This document shows positions 26,522 to 35,271 of a stretch of 64,000 nt of DNA, one piece after another (within the stretch, counting starts at the first letter, position 1; every line of letters starts with the position of its first letter). The notes beneath the pieces were generated by a model that saw only the letters and a list, made by a program, of their open reading frames with translations, had not been told where the DNA came from and ran no database searches. The DNA is from Georgenia muralis (lineage in GTDB: Bacteria > Actinomycetota > Actinomycetes > Actinomycetales > Actinomycetaceae), in assembly GCF_003814705.1 (NCBI RefSeq), contig NZ_RKRA01000001.1:1550001-1614000 (forward strand). The letters run 5' to 3'. The translations under genes and the position numbers were made by a program.

Positions 26522-27610
26522 TCACGCGGCCGCGGCTCCAGCGGAGACCTGGGCACGCCGACGGGCGGCGATGTGCTCCGCGACGTAGCGCCCGTCCCTG
26601 CTGGCGCCGAGGACGAGACCCGAGGCAGCGGCGTACTGGAACGGCAGGCCCATGAAGTACAGCCCTTCGACGTCGTCGACCACGCCCCGGCGCTGGCGGG
26701 GGTAGCCGTCCTCGGCCAGGGGCAGGCCCTCGATCCAGTTCCAGTCCTCCCGGAACCCGGTGCACCACAGCACGTTGCGGACGTCGAGCACCCGTCCGTC
26801 GTCGAGCACCGGTAGGCCGTCGCGGGTCCCGGTGACCCGGTGGGGGAGCAGCACGACGCCGGCCCGTTCGAGGTCGGCCTTCTTGGGCCGTTCGAGCGGG
26901 GCGCCGTGGTGGCGGAACCGCGGCGCCAGCCGCCGTCCGACCGGTGTGCGGAGCGTGAGCACGTGCCTGGCGGCGAACATGATGAGGTGGCCGGCCACCG
27001 CGGTCAGCGGGCCGCCGTTCCCGACCGGGATCTGGCCGTGGATCTTGCCGACCAGGTACGTCTCGTGGTCCGCCGCGGACTCGAGGGAGAGGTCCGCGCC
27101 CGAGTGGGACGCGCCCACCACGAGGACCGGACCCGCCTGCAGCTGGCCCGGGTTCCGGTAGCCGGTGGAGTGGAGCTGGAGGATCCCGGGGTCGAGGTCG
27201 CGGGCAAGCTCGGGTACGTACGGGCGGGTGTGGCCGCCGGTGGCGATCACGACGTCGTCAGCGTCGAGCGCTCCCTGGCTCGTCTCCACGGTGAACCCAC
27301 CCCCTCGGCGGCTGACCCGCTCCACGCGGACCCCCGTGCGGACGGGCAGCTCCATCGTGGCCGCGTACTGCTCGAGGTAGTCGCCCATGAGCCGCGCCGT
27401 CGGGAACTCGTGTCGTGGGCCGGGGAACGGCAGCCCGGGCAGGCCGTCGGCCATGCCCGGCGAGAAGAGCCGGAGGGAGTCGTAGCGCTCCCGCCAGGAG
27501 TCCCCGACCCGGTCTCGCGCATCCAGCACGACGGCGGGCTGCCCCAGCCGGCCGAGGTGGTAGGCCGTGACGAGGCCGGCCTGACCGGCTCCGACGATGA
27601 CGGTGCTCAT
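26522..27610 (-). CDS. Flavin-containing monooxygenase-like protein
   Basis: 362 residues. Two dinucleotide-binding motifs, STVIVGAGQAGLVTAYHLG (FAD) and VLVVGASHSGADLSLE (NADPH, about residue 163), flank a typical FMO/YUCCA-like body; IATGGHTRPYVPELA is the conserved hinge. The bacterial CzcO-like group includes oxygenases and putative transport-associated flavoproteins, so substrate is open. It is followed downstream (after its start, transcriptionally upstream) by the small PQ-loop-like gene on the same strand 52 bases away. Confidence 0.88.
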   Translation of the reverse strand: MSTVIVGAGQAGLVTAYHLGRLGQPAVVLDARDRVGDSWRERYDSLRLFSPGMADGLPGLPFPGPRHEFPTARLMGDYLEQYAATMELPVRTGVRVERVSRRGGGFTVETSQGALDADDVVIATGGHTRPYVPELARDLDPGILQLHSTGYRNPGQLQAGPVLVVGASHSGADLSLESAADHETYLVGKIHGQIPVGNGGPLTAVAGHLIMFAARHVLTLRTPVGRRLAPRFRHHGAPLERPKKADLERAGVVLLPHRVTGTRDGLPVLDDGRVLDVRNVLWCTGFREDWNWIEGLPLAEDGYPRQRRGVVDDVEGLYFMGLPFQYAAASGLVLGASRDGRYVAEHIAARRRAQVSAGAAAA

Positions 27611-27662
27611 GGCGTCCTCCGATGTGTGACGAGCGGACCGGGACCCGGGTGGGCCCGGTGGG

Positions 27663-27998
27663 TCAGACCCCCAGCCGGACCGGCAGGTCGGCGTCGGCGA
27701 CGCGGGTGGCGGGCTCCGTCGTCGGCTCCGTCGCGTGTGTCGAGGACCGGTAGCGCAGGCACCAGGCGAGCATCAGGGCGGAGCTGACCACGTAGAAGCC
27801 GTGCAGCACCCACACCGGCCCGACCGGCAGCGTGACCACGTACAGCGTGTGGACGACGTTGCCCGCGTTGATGAGCGCGATGTTGCCCAGGCTGTAGGAG
27901 CCGAGGTCCTTGGTCCGCGCCGCCTTGGCGAGCATCGGCAGCATGCTCCCGGCGAAGATCACCGTCGAGATGGTGCCGGCCAGCAGGGGGATGTCCAT
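27663..27998 (-). CDS. Small PQ-loop/SemiSWEET-like membrane protein
   Basis: 111 residues with three helices: IPLLAGTISTVIFAGSMLPM, SLGNIALINAGNVVHTLYVV and GPVWVLHGFYVVSSALMLAW. The layout (helix, MLPxL-K-x-T-K-D-L-x-S-Y-S-L turn, two helices) resembles SemiSWEET/PQ-loop proteins, but the usual Pro-Gln is Pro-Met. The C-terminal 30 residues are hydrophilic. A small transporter or membrane sensor is likely; substrate unknown. Confidence 0.7.
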   Translation of the reverse strand: MDIPLLAGTISTVIFAGSMLPMLAKAARTKDLGSYSLGNIALINAGNVVHTLYVVTLPVGPVWVLHGFYVVSSALMLAWCLRYRSSTHATEPTTEPATRVADADLPVRLGV

Positions 27999-28150
27999 TC
28001 CTCAACGCTAGGAACTCGGGGCGCTGGCGACGTCGGGCGGATGACCACACCTTGCCCGGACGATATGGGTAGAAATGCTCATCCCCGAGATGACGACGAC
28101 GAAGCCCGATCCCGCCGTCCGCCGCTGGGCGCAGCGGTGCTCGCGGGCGC

Positions 28151-29794
28151 CTAGACCAGACGGTGCTCGTAGGCATACGCGGTGGCGGCGGCCCGCGAGG
28201 GCAGGTCCAGCTTGGTGAAGATGTTGCTGAGGTGGCGCGCGACGGTCTTCTCGCTCAGGTGCAGCTCCCCGGCGACCGCCCGGTTCGTTCGGCCCGTCGC
28301 GACGAGGCGGAGCACCTCGACCTCCCGGGCGGTGAGTCCGCCCGGCTCCCCGTCGGCTGCGTCGAGGCGGACCGAGAGCTCGTCGGCGACGGCCAGGTCG
28401 GTTTCCGCTCCCAGGCGCTCGAAGGTCCGCCGGGCACGGTCGAGGTCGAGCTGTGCGGCCTCCACGTCCCCGGCCGCCATGCGGGCCCTGGCGAGCTTGA
28501 GCTCCACCCGACCGGCCTCGTGCGCGAGGCCGAGGGTCAGGCAGGTTTCCAGGGCGAGCCGCAGCTCACCGGCTGCCGCCGTCGCCCTGCCGTCAGCCAG
28601 CAGCACGGAGCCGCGCGCCGTGGCGGCCACGGCCACGAGGTAGGGGGTCGCCGCCTGGTCCGCGGCGTGCTGGGTGAGCTCCTCAGCCACCCGCCGGGCG
28701 GCGTCGATGTCACCCGCGGCGAGGAGGACCTCCACCGCGGCGGGCAGCAGCCGGCACCGCGAGACGGCGTCAGGGGCCTCGGCCATTGCCCTCCGCATGG
28801 CGGTCGCCGCCACGTCGGGACGACCCTGCGCGAGCCGCAGCAGGGCGAGACCCGGTTGAGGTTCCAGCCCACTCTCGTGCGCGCGCCGGTAGGCCTCCTC
28901 CGCCGCGAGCAGATCGCCGCGGACCCGGTGCAGCTCGGCCAGCTGGTACCAGGCCATCCCGGTCGCGGCGTCGTCTGCCCCGGTCAGCCTGGCCAGGGCC
29001 CGCTCGGCCTCGGTGACCGCCTCCTCCCAGCTGCCCCGGCGCTGCAGCACCTGCGACCGGTGGACCTGGCACTCGGCGCGGAAGGCGACGAGGTCCGGCT
29101 GCTGCCTTCGCCAGCGGTCGAGCGCGGCGGTCCACTCCGCTGCCCGGCCGACGTCGAACCGCTCCTCGCACAGGCCCACGACCACGCAGTAGACGATGCC
29201 CGTGGGGATCTCGGACACCGTGCCGTCGCCCATCGAGAGCATGAGCTCGTCGAGCAGGGCGATGCCGGCCGCGACCCGGCCCTGCCGTGCCATGGCCTCG
29301 CCCATGCCGACGGTGGCGAGGGCGATGAGGTCCTTGTCGCCACATTGCTCGCCGGTCGAGAGTGCGCCGGCGAAGGCCTCGAACGCAGCGTCGGGTGTGC
29401 CGGTGTAGAGCGCGCGCATGGCGTGGGGGATGGCGACGTAACCGCCCAGCGCCCCGGAGCCGGGCTGCTCCTCCGCGATGCGCTGCGCGCGGGCCAACCA
29501 CCCTCCGGCCTCCGCGTGGTGCCCGCGGTTGAGGAGGCTGAACCCGACCCAGAACGCGCACCGACCTGCCTGCTCAGGATCGCCGGCGGCCTCGAACGCG
29601 TGGTACGCCTCGTCGAAGAGCTGGCAGCCCTCATCGTCCCGGCCGAGCAGGAAGGCTGCTCGGGCCAGCTCGCGCAGGTCCTCGGCGCCGATGTCGCCGC
29701 GCAGGCGTGCCGCGTGCAGGTCCGCGTAGCCGGCCGCCCACTCCTTGCGCGCGAGGGCCTGCCTGCCGAGATCGGCGAGCTCTTCCACAGTCAT
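28151..29794 (-). CDS. TPR-containing LuxR-family regulator (LAL-like without ATPase)
   Basis: 547 residues from ATG 29794; GTG 29818 is possible but adds only eight residues. Most of the protein is helical repeat (TPR-like units from about residue 5 to 470, for example RAAFLLGRDDEGCQLFDEAY and AAFEAFAGALSTGEQCGD). The C-terminal 65 residues are a GerE/LuxR helix-turn-helix: LTAREVEVLRLVATGRTNRA then LSEKTVARHLSNIFTKLDLP. Resembles the C-terminal two thirds of MalT/LAL regulators without the P-loop ATPase. Target genes unknown. It borders the lower-GC island. Confidence 0.87.
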   Translation of the reverse strand: MTVEELADLGRQALARKEWAAGYADLHAARLRGDIGAEDLRELARAAFLLGRDDEGCQLFDEAYHAFEAAGDPEQAGRCAFWVGFSLLNRGHHAEAGGWLARAQRIAEEQPGSGALGGYVAIPHAMRALYTGTPDAAFEAFAGALSTGEQCGDKDLIALATVGMGEAMARQGRVAAGIALLDELMLSMGDGTVSEIPTGIVYCVVVGLCEERFDVGRAAEWTAALDRWRRQQPDLVAFRAECQVHRSQVLQRRGSWEEAVTEAERALARLTGADDAATGMAWYQLAELHRVRGDLLAAEEAYRRAHESGLEPQPGLALLRLAQGRPDVAATAMRRAMAEAPDAVSRCRLLPAAVEVLLAAGDIDAARRVAEELTQHAADQAATPYLVAVAATARGSVLLADGRATAAAGELRLALETCLTLGLAHEAGRVELKLARARMAAGDVEAAQLDLDRARRTFERLGAETDLAVADELSVRLDAADGEPGGLTAREVEVLRLVATGRTNRAVAGELHLSEKTVARHLSNIFTKLDLPSRAAATAYAYEHRLV

Positions 29795-30319
29795 CGAGGC
29801 TCCGGCGGGCCCCGGCACGATGACGACGGGTGCCCGGTTCCAGGGTACGCCGCACGGATGTCAGGGCTCCATTCGCCAGTTCATCGGCATCACAGCCGCC
29901 TTGGGGGGGGCCAACACGGTCCGAAGGTCGTCCGGGGAGAGGCTGCGTAGTACTTCACGAAGCGTTCGACTCCACGGACTACGCGATCGGCTACCGGCAG
30001 ATCCGCTGGCCCGGGGAGACGCGGGAGCCGACCGGCGTGAATCGGCCGTTCGCACCCCCAACGAAGCCGCGGGAATGCCATGGCTTCAGCGTCGAGAACT
30101 GTGTGCCGCTGATCGCGCAGGCGCTTGCGGACGTCGGCTGCCGGTGAGGCTTCTGAGCTGGCAGGTCCACTGTCGCAACCTGGTATCAACGTAGGCGCTG
30201 CGAGGCAGTGATCGACTACGGAGGTGAGAGGACCTTGTCCGCGAGCGTCGGGCAATTGGCCTCTCGGCTCAGGAAAATTCTACGGCTGCTCCGGCTAAGC
30301 TTCCCCTCAGGAGGCTGGC
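29795..30319. other. Intergenic left edge of the island
   Basis: 525 bases without a recognised gene. A plus-strand frame ending at 30147 encodes HEAFDSTDYAIGYRQIRWPG and a Cys-containing tail (ECHGFSVENCVPLI), which looks protein-like but has no start, no ribosome site and no family I recognise; it may be a gene remnant. GC content falls along this stretch. CAGGAGG at 30307-30313 serves the HNH gene. No tRNA or integrase was seen at this edge. Confidence 0.45.
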
Positions 30320-31240
30320 ATGTCGGAATCAGTGATCGAACGCGAACTTGCCGCACGTCTCGCGGCCATCGACTGGTTAACGCGCCAGCGTGCTGCAGGC
30401 GTCGAATATTGGACGCACGCGGATCTCTCACTCTTCACATTTGACGGTACGCGGATTCCATTGATGGACCGCCAGCGGGGGATACGAAAGCCAGCGGGCT
30501 TTGATGCGGCACTCGCCATACGAACCGTATTTCGACCTGAGGGGGCCATGCGCCCCTACGAGGACGGGATGGGCGCGGACGGGCTATTGCGATACAGATG
30601 GCGAGGCAGCGACCCGAACCACCCAGAGAACCGCGCTCTCCGGAAGGCGATGGAACGTCAGGTTCCGATTATCTGGTTCGAAGGCTTTGCTCCCGCCCTC
30701 TATACGGCCATTGCACCGGTCTACTTGCTGGCTGAGGAGCCTGAGCGGCAGCAGTTTGTTGTGGCGCTCGGAGAGGATCAGTTGGTCCTCGATGTCGGAG
30801 GGGAGGTCAATTCGCGGCGCAAGCGTTATGTCGAAACCATGACGAAACGCCGATTGCACCAGCCGCTCTTTCGGGCGGGTGTTATGCATGCGTATGAGAC
30901 AAGATGTGCTATTTGTGCGTTCCGCCACGGAAACCTACTCGACGCGGCTCACATCACTCCTGATTCGACCGAGGATGGAGTTCCGGCGACATCCAACGGT
31001 TTGGCCCTCTGCAAGATTCACCACGGGGCCTACGATGCCAACATCATGGGTATCCGTCCGGACCTGGTCATCGAGGTGCGCCCGGACATTCTCGAAGAGA
31101 TAGATGGCCCGATGCTGAAGCATGGCATTCAGGCACTCCACGGCGAAAAGCTCATGATGGTCCCCCGGTCGCGGAGGGAGAGGCCTGATGAGGTTCGGCT
31201 GGAAGCCCGGTACCAGCAATTTCGAACTGCGCCGGTATAA
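30320..31240 (+). CDS. HNH endonuclease with probable modified-DNA-reading N-terminal domain
   Basis: 306 residues. The C-terminal HNH nuclease shows zinc Cys 196 and 199 (CAIC), His 211 (DAAHITPDS), Asn 226 (SNGLALC) and His 234-235 (KIHHGAYD). The N-terminal 170 residues contain GIRKPAG, PYEDGMGADGLLRYRWRGSD and a PUA/SRA-like strand pattern (IIWFEGFAPALYTAIAPVYL) shared by McrA-like enzymes, where this region binds phosphorothioate or methylated DNA. Its GC content is much lower than the surrounding genome, with codons such as ata, tat and aga, which indicates transfer. A good ribosome site (CAGGAGG) precedes ATG 30320. Nuclease assignment is firm; which modification it reads is inference. 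Confidence 0.82.
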   Translation: MSESVIERELAARLAAIDWLTRQRAAGVEYWTHADLSLFTFDGTRIPLMDRQRGIRKPAGFDAALAIRTVFRPEGAMRPYEDGMGADGLLRYRWRGSDPNHPENRALRKAMERQVPIIWFEGFAPALYTAIAPVYLLAEEPERQQFVVALGEDQLVLDVGGEVNSRRKRYVETMTKRRLHQPLFRAGVMHAYETRCAICAFRHGNLLDAAHITPDSTEDGVPATSNGLALCKIHHGAYDANIMGIRPDLVIEVRPDILEEIDGPMLKHGIQALHGEKLMMVPRSRRERPDEVRLEARYQQFRTAPV

Positions 31241-31602
31241 CCCTTTAACATTAGAATGTCCAGGAGACGTCCAAAGAGCCAGCGGGGAGTCTGTGACGCA
31301 CGTGGAGTGCCGATTGAGTCCGCGCACTTCCGCTTTCCCGAATCCGAAATGGCGGAAGGTCGCGACCTGACGCCGAAATAGGCTTCTCATACCTCTGATG
31401 GAAGCCTTGTGACCCTCAACCCATGCTCGCAGGGCTCGGCGACGAGGCTATCACCATCTTGGTGGTCCCGCGGAGGTTGCCCGGGACGGATAGTTAACCC
31501 GGTAGCAAGAGAAGACCGTGACGGTCAGCGTACGGAACAGCGCCGTCGCGGCGAGTTCTGCGATGATCAGTGGCACCCGAGAGAAACGACAGAGGCGATC
31601 AC
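31241..31602. other. Intergenic, low GC, no gene seen
   Basis: 362 bases between the HNH and DGQHR genes. Only short frames without ribosome sites occur. An A/T-rich patch near 31240-31260 (taaccctttaacattag) could be part of a promoter or the end of the HNH transcript, but no clear hairpin terminator is visible. Confidence 0.4.
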
Positions 31603-32847
31603 GTGAACGAGCCGCAACATGGTACGAGCCAGTATCCCGCCTACCGCTTTGACCGAGGTGGCGTAAGTGTCTACGTCGTCGCCATGCCCATTCGTGCGGT
31701 GTCCCTGCACCTCCCTATTCCGGATCCGACGGAACCGTTTCAGGGAAACCGAAGGGTGGACGGTGCGCACGCTGAGGGTTTTGCCCAGTACTGGAAGCAG
31801 AATGAGCGGTGGGCGGCTCCGCCGCTTCTGCTCGATTCCCGAGTCAGTCTGCGCAAGTGGTTCGCGGTTAACCACACCACGGGCGGTGTTGCGCATGGAG
31901 TGCTGACGGTGCCGGACACGTCGGTCGATGCGATCAAGATCCTTGACGGTCAGCACCGTATCCTTGGGTGGAGCATCGCGGTGGAGCAGATTGAGGCCGA
32001 GTACTCCACGGCCCGGCGGTTGGCCGATCAGGCGCTTCGTGCAGGGGAGGCCCGGAGGATTCGCGAAGCCGAGACTCGGTTGGAGCGGGCCGAGCAGGCT
32101 CGGAACCGGCTGCGGCATGAGCACGTGACGGTCGAGATCTACGAGAAAATCGACGAGGTAGAGCACGGTCAGTTCTTCTCGGACATCGCCATCAACGCCA
32201 AGGGCATCAACAAGTCGGTTCTGGCAAGCCTCGACCAGCGCGACATCGTCAACCGAGTCGCGTCCGACCTTGCCGAGAGCCAACCCCTCCTGAAGGGCCT
32301 CGTGGACTTCGAGAAGGACCGGATGACCGTCAAGAGTGAGTCGTTCATCTCGGCCAAGAACTTGGGTGATGTCATCCGCGCCGCCGCGATCGGACCAGAG
32401 TCCCGCGCCACTCAACGACGCGAGGAGCGAATGCGGGCGGCCGACGTCAGTGTCGTGAGTGTTCAGTTCCTTGAGGTGCTCGAGGCGGAGATCGGCGACG
32501 TTCGGCGGCTCGCAGCCGGCGACGTCACGCCATCGGAGATCCGGGCGCGGAGCCTCATCGCCTCGCCAACGATCTTGAGGTGTTTGGCGGGAGCGTTCAG
32601 GGAGCTTGCGGTCTCGGAAGTCGAACGTGACCGTCCGCAAGTGGACCCTGAGGGCGTTGCCGTCTTCCGTCGGCTTCTCGGATCTCTCGACAGGCGGCTG
32701 GGATTCCCGATCGAGAAGCTCTGGTTTAGCACCGGGCACTTTCCAACGGAGTCCAGCAAGGCGCCCTCGTCGCGCGTACAGGACATTCGAGGTCTGACCA
32801 ACACGCTAGTGATGTGGGGTCAGTTCGGCGTACCTCCCCGGACGTAG
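31603..32847 (+). CDS. DGQHR-domain protein (DndB-like)
   Basis: 414 residues from GTG 31603 (GAGGCG nine bases upstream); GTG 31570 would add 11 residues. The hallmark is KILDGQHRILGW (DGQHR at 115-119), as in DndB, the regulator of DNA phosphorothioation clusters, and in related ParB/DGQHR proteins. A charged helical, probably coiled-coil insertion follows (about 135-180: ARRLADQALRAGEARRIREA). Then FFSDIAINAKGINKSVLASLD, which matches the conserved DGQHR-family second block. No dndA, C, D or E gene is in the window. It lies between an HNH nuclease and a helicase, both island genes. Regulatory or DNA-nicking/ATPase-linked function is unknown. Confidence 0.8.
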   Translation: MNEPQHGTSQYPAYRFDRGGVSVYVVAMPIRAVSLHLPIPDPTEPFQGNRRVDGAHAEGFAQYWKQNERWAAPPLLLDSRVSLRKWFAVNHTTGGVAHGVLTVPDTSVDAIKILDGQHRILGWSIAVEQIEAEYSTARRLADQALRAGEARRIREAETRLERAEQARNRLRHEHVTVEIYEKIDEVEHGQFFSDIAINAKGINKSVLASLDQRDIVNRVASDLAESQPLLKGLVDFEKDRMTVKSESFISAKNLGDVIRAAAIGPESRATQRREERMRAADVSVVSVQFLEVLEAEIGDVRRLAAGDVTPSEIRARSLIASPTILRCLAGAFRELAVSEVERDRPQVDPEGVAVFRRLLGSLDRRLGFPIEKLWFSTGHFPTESSKAPSSRVQDIRGLTNTLVMWGQFGVPPRT

Positions 32848-32869
32848 CGCGTGCGGCCCCTGGAGGTGG

Positions 32870-35203
32870 TCACGGCTCCGATCTCATCTGCTCAAGTGCC
32901 CTTTCGAGCACCGCACGCCACAGGTGCGGCGCGACCGTGTCCTTCAGGTCGTCTAGTACATCCTCGGCGTGGCGGTCGATGGTGCGCGCACGCCGGCTGG
33001 CCCGGTCGCCGGCGGCCACATCGCTGAAGGAATCTGTTGGCGCAGGCCGGGTGTCGTCGGCGGTCACCGGCAGCGAGTGCTCTGGCGAGGAGATCGAGAC
33101 ATCATCGATTGAGCCGTTGCCGTTAATGCTCCGCTCGGCCGACGGGCCGTCGTCGTCGAGATCCAGTTCCCCCGTGATCGGAACCGCGACACTCTCCGTC
33201 ACGGGCTGCGAGGTACCGCCGAGTACCTCGGGCAGGTGCCCAGCAGGGTGGACGATGTTGAGGTAGTGAGTGGTCCGGGTCACCGCGATGTAGAGCATTC
33301 GGAATCCCTCGGGCCCCGCCTCGATGATCCGCTCGGGGTCGGCGATCACAATCGCGTCGAACTCCAGGCCCTTCGCCGCGACCGGACTGACGACGTTGAT
33401 GGACTGGCTGAGCCCGCCGCGGTCCGCGTCGTTCCACTTCACACCCTCGCGATCTAAGAGCTCTTCGAGGTCTTGGCGGCGGGAGTCGGGGCAGATGACG
33501 CCGACGAATCGACCCACACCGCTGTGCGCCTTGACGACTTCAAGGACTGCCGCGTCAAAGTCCTCTTCGAGGTCGACCGAACGGAACTGCGGGCCGGGCG
33601 CTACGTCCCGGACGACCACCGGGGGAGTGATTCCCGGGGCAGCTTGGGTAAGGACGTCTGCAGCGAGGTCCATGACGGATCGAGGGACGCGATAACCGTG
33701 CGAGAGCTCAACGATTTCCGCCTCATATTTCCGCTCCAATTCGTCGACGACGTCGTCCCAGGAGTTGCGGGCCCAGTTCCCCGTCGACTGTGCGATGTCA
33801 CCGACGACAGTCATCGAGCCCCCCGAAGAACGATTCGCGATCGCCTTGAGTTGCATCGGAGTGAGGTCCTGAGCTTCGTCGACCACGATGTGGTGGTACG
33901 TCTCCGTCGCACCGGACATTTCGCTCTGAACGGCGTCGAGTAGGACGAGGTCCTCCTTCGACCACGACTCCTCTGAGATCCGCGAGGCGGACTGGCGCCT
34001 CAGGAGTTGGATCTCTTCGCTTCCGAAGGCACGGGGAGCGGCAGCGACGAGGCGTTCGAGGCTGCCGAAGAGCTCGGACAGGAACTGCGGTGGTGTTAGG
34101 CGCGGCCAGACCCGCTCGACAAAGTTCTCGATGTCGGCCGCTCGGAGGAGCTCTTGCGGGTCGCGGCCGAGCCGGGTGCCGTCGTTGTCGAATCCACGAC
34201 GGACGAGCACGCCGAGGCGGCTCATCAGGGCGGTGCGGAACCGAGCGCGACCGTTGTTGTAGTTCAACGGCAGCAGATTTTCGACAAGATCGTCGACGTC
34301 CTCCGGCGAGATCGATACCGCCCACGTGCGTCCCGTGACGGTAAACCGTGTGTCGTCCGCGGGACGCCGGACCCGGTTTCGCAGGCCGTTGAGGATGAGC
34401 TCGTCCATACGTCCGTCCCCCTTGAGCTTCGCGACGGCGGGCTCCTCTTTTCGAGTGACGCTGACGGTGACCGAGAGCATCCCCTGGAGATCGGTCTGAT
34501 TGACGTTCTCGTCGCCGAGTTCGGGGAGCACCTGCCTGATGTAGCGCGTGAAGGTCGGGTTGGGGCCTACCACTAGGACGTCCCTGGGGTCCAACTGGTC
34601 GCTGTAGGTAAACAGCAGGTAGGAGACGCGATGGAGGGCCACAGCCGTCTTGCCTGTGCCAGGTCCGCCCTGGATTACGAGGAGACGCTCGAGCGGCGTC
34701 CGTATGAGCTTGCTCTGGGCGGCCTGGATCGTCTGGACAATCTGCTGAAGCTCGGGCGTCCGACCACGACCGAGTGCCTCTTGGAGGAGTTCGTCTCCCT
34801 CGATGACCGCAAGCGCCGGGTCGTCAAGGCTGGCGATCCTGCTCGCGAGCTCCGCGAAGACCACGTCATCAATGTTGATGATCCGGTTCTCGTTGATGGC
34901 TGTGGTGAAGTCACGCCGGCTACGGACATTGCTCGGATTCTCGGCGGTCGCCTCACGCATCCGCATGATGAGTGGAGCTTTCCAGGCGAAGACCTTGACC
35001 TGTCGCTTGGAATCGGTAATTGCGTGTTGCCCGACGTAGTACTCGGTGCCGTCATCCTGGATGAGCTTGGTGAAGGCGACCGCGTCCGTCGGCTTCCCGA
35101 GGGTGGAGTCGGAGTCAGCATTCTTCTTCAGAGCCGCCCGTGCCTTGGCGTCAGCGGCCTGCATGAATGCTGACTGCCGTGAGTGCCGCTTTTCCTCCCG
35201 CAA
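32870..35203 (-). CDS. HelD/UvrD-like SF1 helicase, 5' end removed by IS256-family insertion
   Basis: 777 residues if a TTG at 35203 is used. Superfamily 1 motifs: Walker A IQGGPGTGKTAVALHR (169-176 core), HHIVVDEAQDLTPMQ (motif II), VVGDIAQST (III), LSHGYRVPRS (IV), VVSPVAAKGLEFDAIVI (V) and MLYIAVTRTTHYL (VI). The large insert between motifs I and II fits HelD-type RNA-polymerase-recycling or defence-associated UvrD-like helicases. The frame is open to 35271 and reads PIERTDAHPELQHEQDYFD, but no ATG or GTG is left there: the true ATG lies at 36708 on the other side of the inserted element. Expression now would need TTG 35203 or ATG 35164, so the gene may be inactive. It converges on the DGQHR gene with 22 bases between them. 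Confidence 0.82.
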   Translation of the reverse strand: MREEKRHSRQSAFMQAADAKARAALKKNADSDSTLGKPTDAVAFTKLIQDDGTEYYVGQHAITDSKRQVKVFAWKAPLIMRMREATAENPSNVRSRRDFTTAINENRIINIDDVVFAELASRIASLDDPALAVIEGDELLQEALGRGRTPELQQIVQTIQAAQSKLIRTPLERLLVIQGGPGTGKTAVALHRVSYLLFTYSDQLDPRDVLVVGPNPTFTRYIRQVLPELGDENVNQTDLQGMLSVTVSVTRKEEPAVAKLKGDGRMDELILNGLRNRVRRPADDTRFTVTGRTWAVSISPEDVDDLVENLLPLNYNNGRARFRTALMSRLGVLVRRGFDNDGTRLGRDPQELLRAADIENFVERVWPRLTPPQFLSELFGSLERLVAAAPRAFGSEEIQLLRRQSASRISEESWSKEDLVLLDAVQSEMSGATETYHHIVVDEAQDLTPMQLKAIANRSSGGSMTVVGDIAQSTGNWARNSWDDVVDELERKYEAEIVELSHGYRVPRSVMDLAADVLTQAAPGITPPVVVRDVAPGPQFRSVDLEEDFDAAVLEVVKAHSGVGRFVGVICPDSRRQDLEELLDREGVKWNDADRGGLSQSINVVSPVAAKGLEFDAIVIADPERIIEAGPEGFRMLYIAVTRTTHYLNIVHPAGHLPEVLGGTSQPVTESVAVPITGELDLDDDGPSAERSINGNGSIDDVSISSPEHSLPVTADDTRPAPTDSFSDVAAGDRASRRARTIDRHAEDVLDDLKDTVAPHLWRAVLERALEQMRSEP

Positions 35204-35271
35204 CCGCAGAGCTTCGTCGAAGTAGTCCTGCTCGTGCTGAAGTTCTGGGTGCGCGTCAGTGCGCTCGATGG

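Noticed and set aside
29830-30147. A 105-codon frame with a Cys-containing tail
   Set aside because: No ribosome site and no recognised family; may be a remnant but not supported as a gene.
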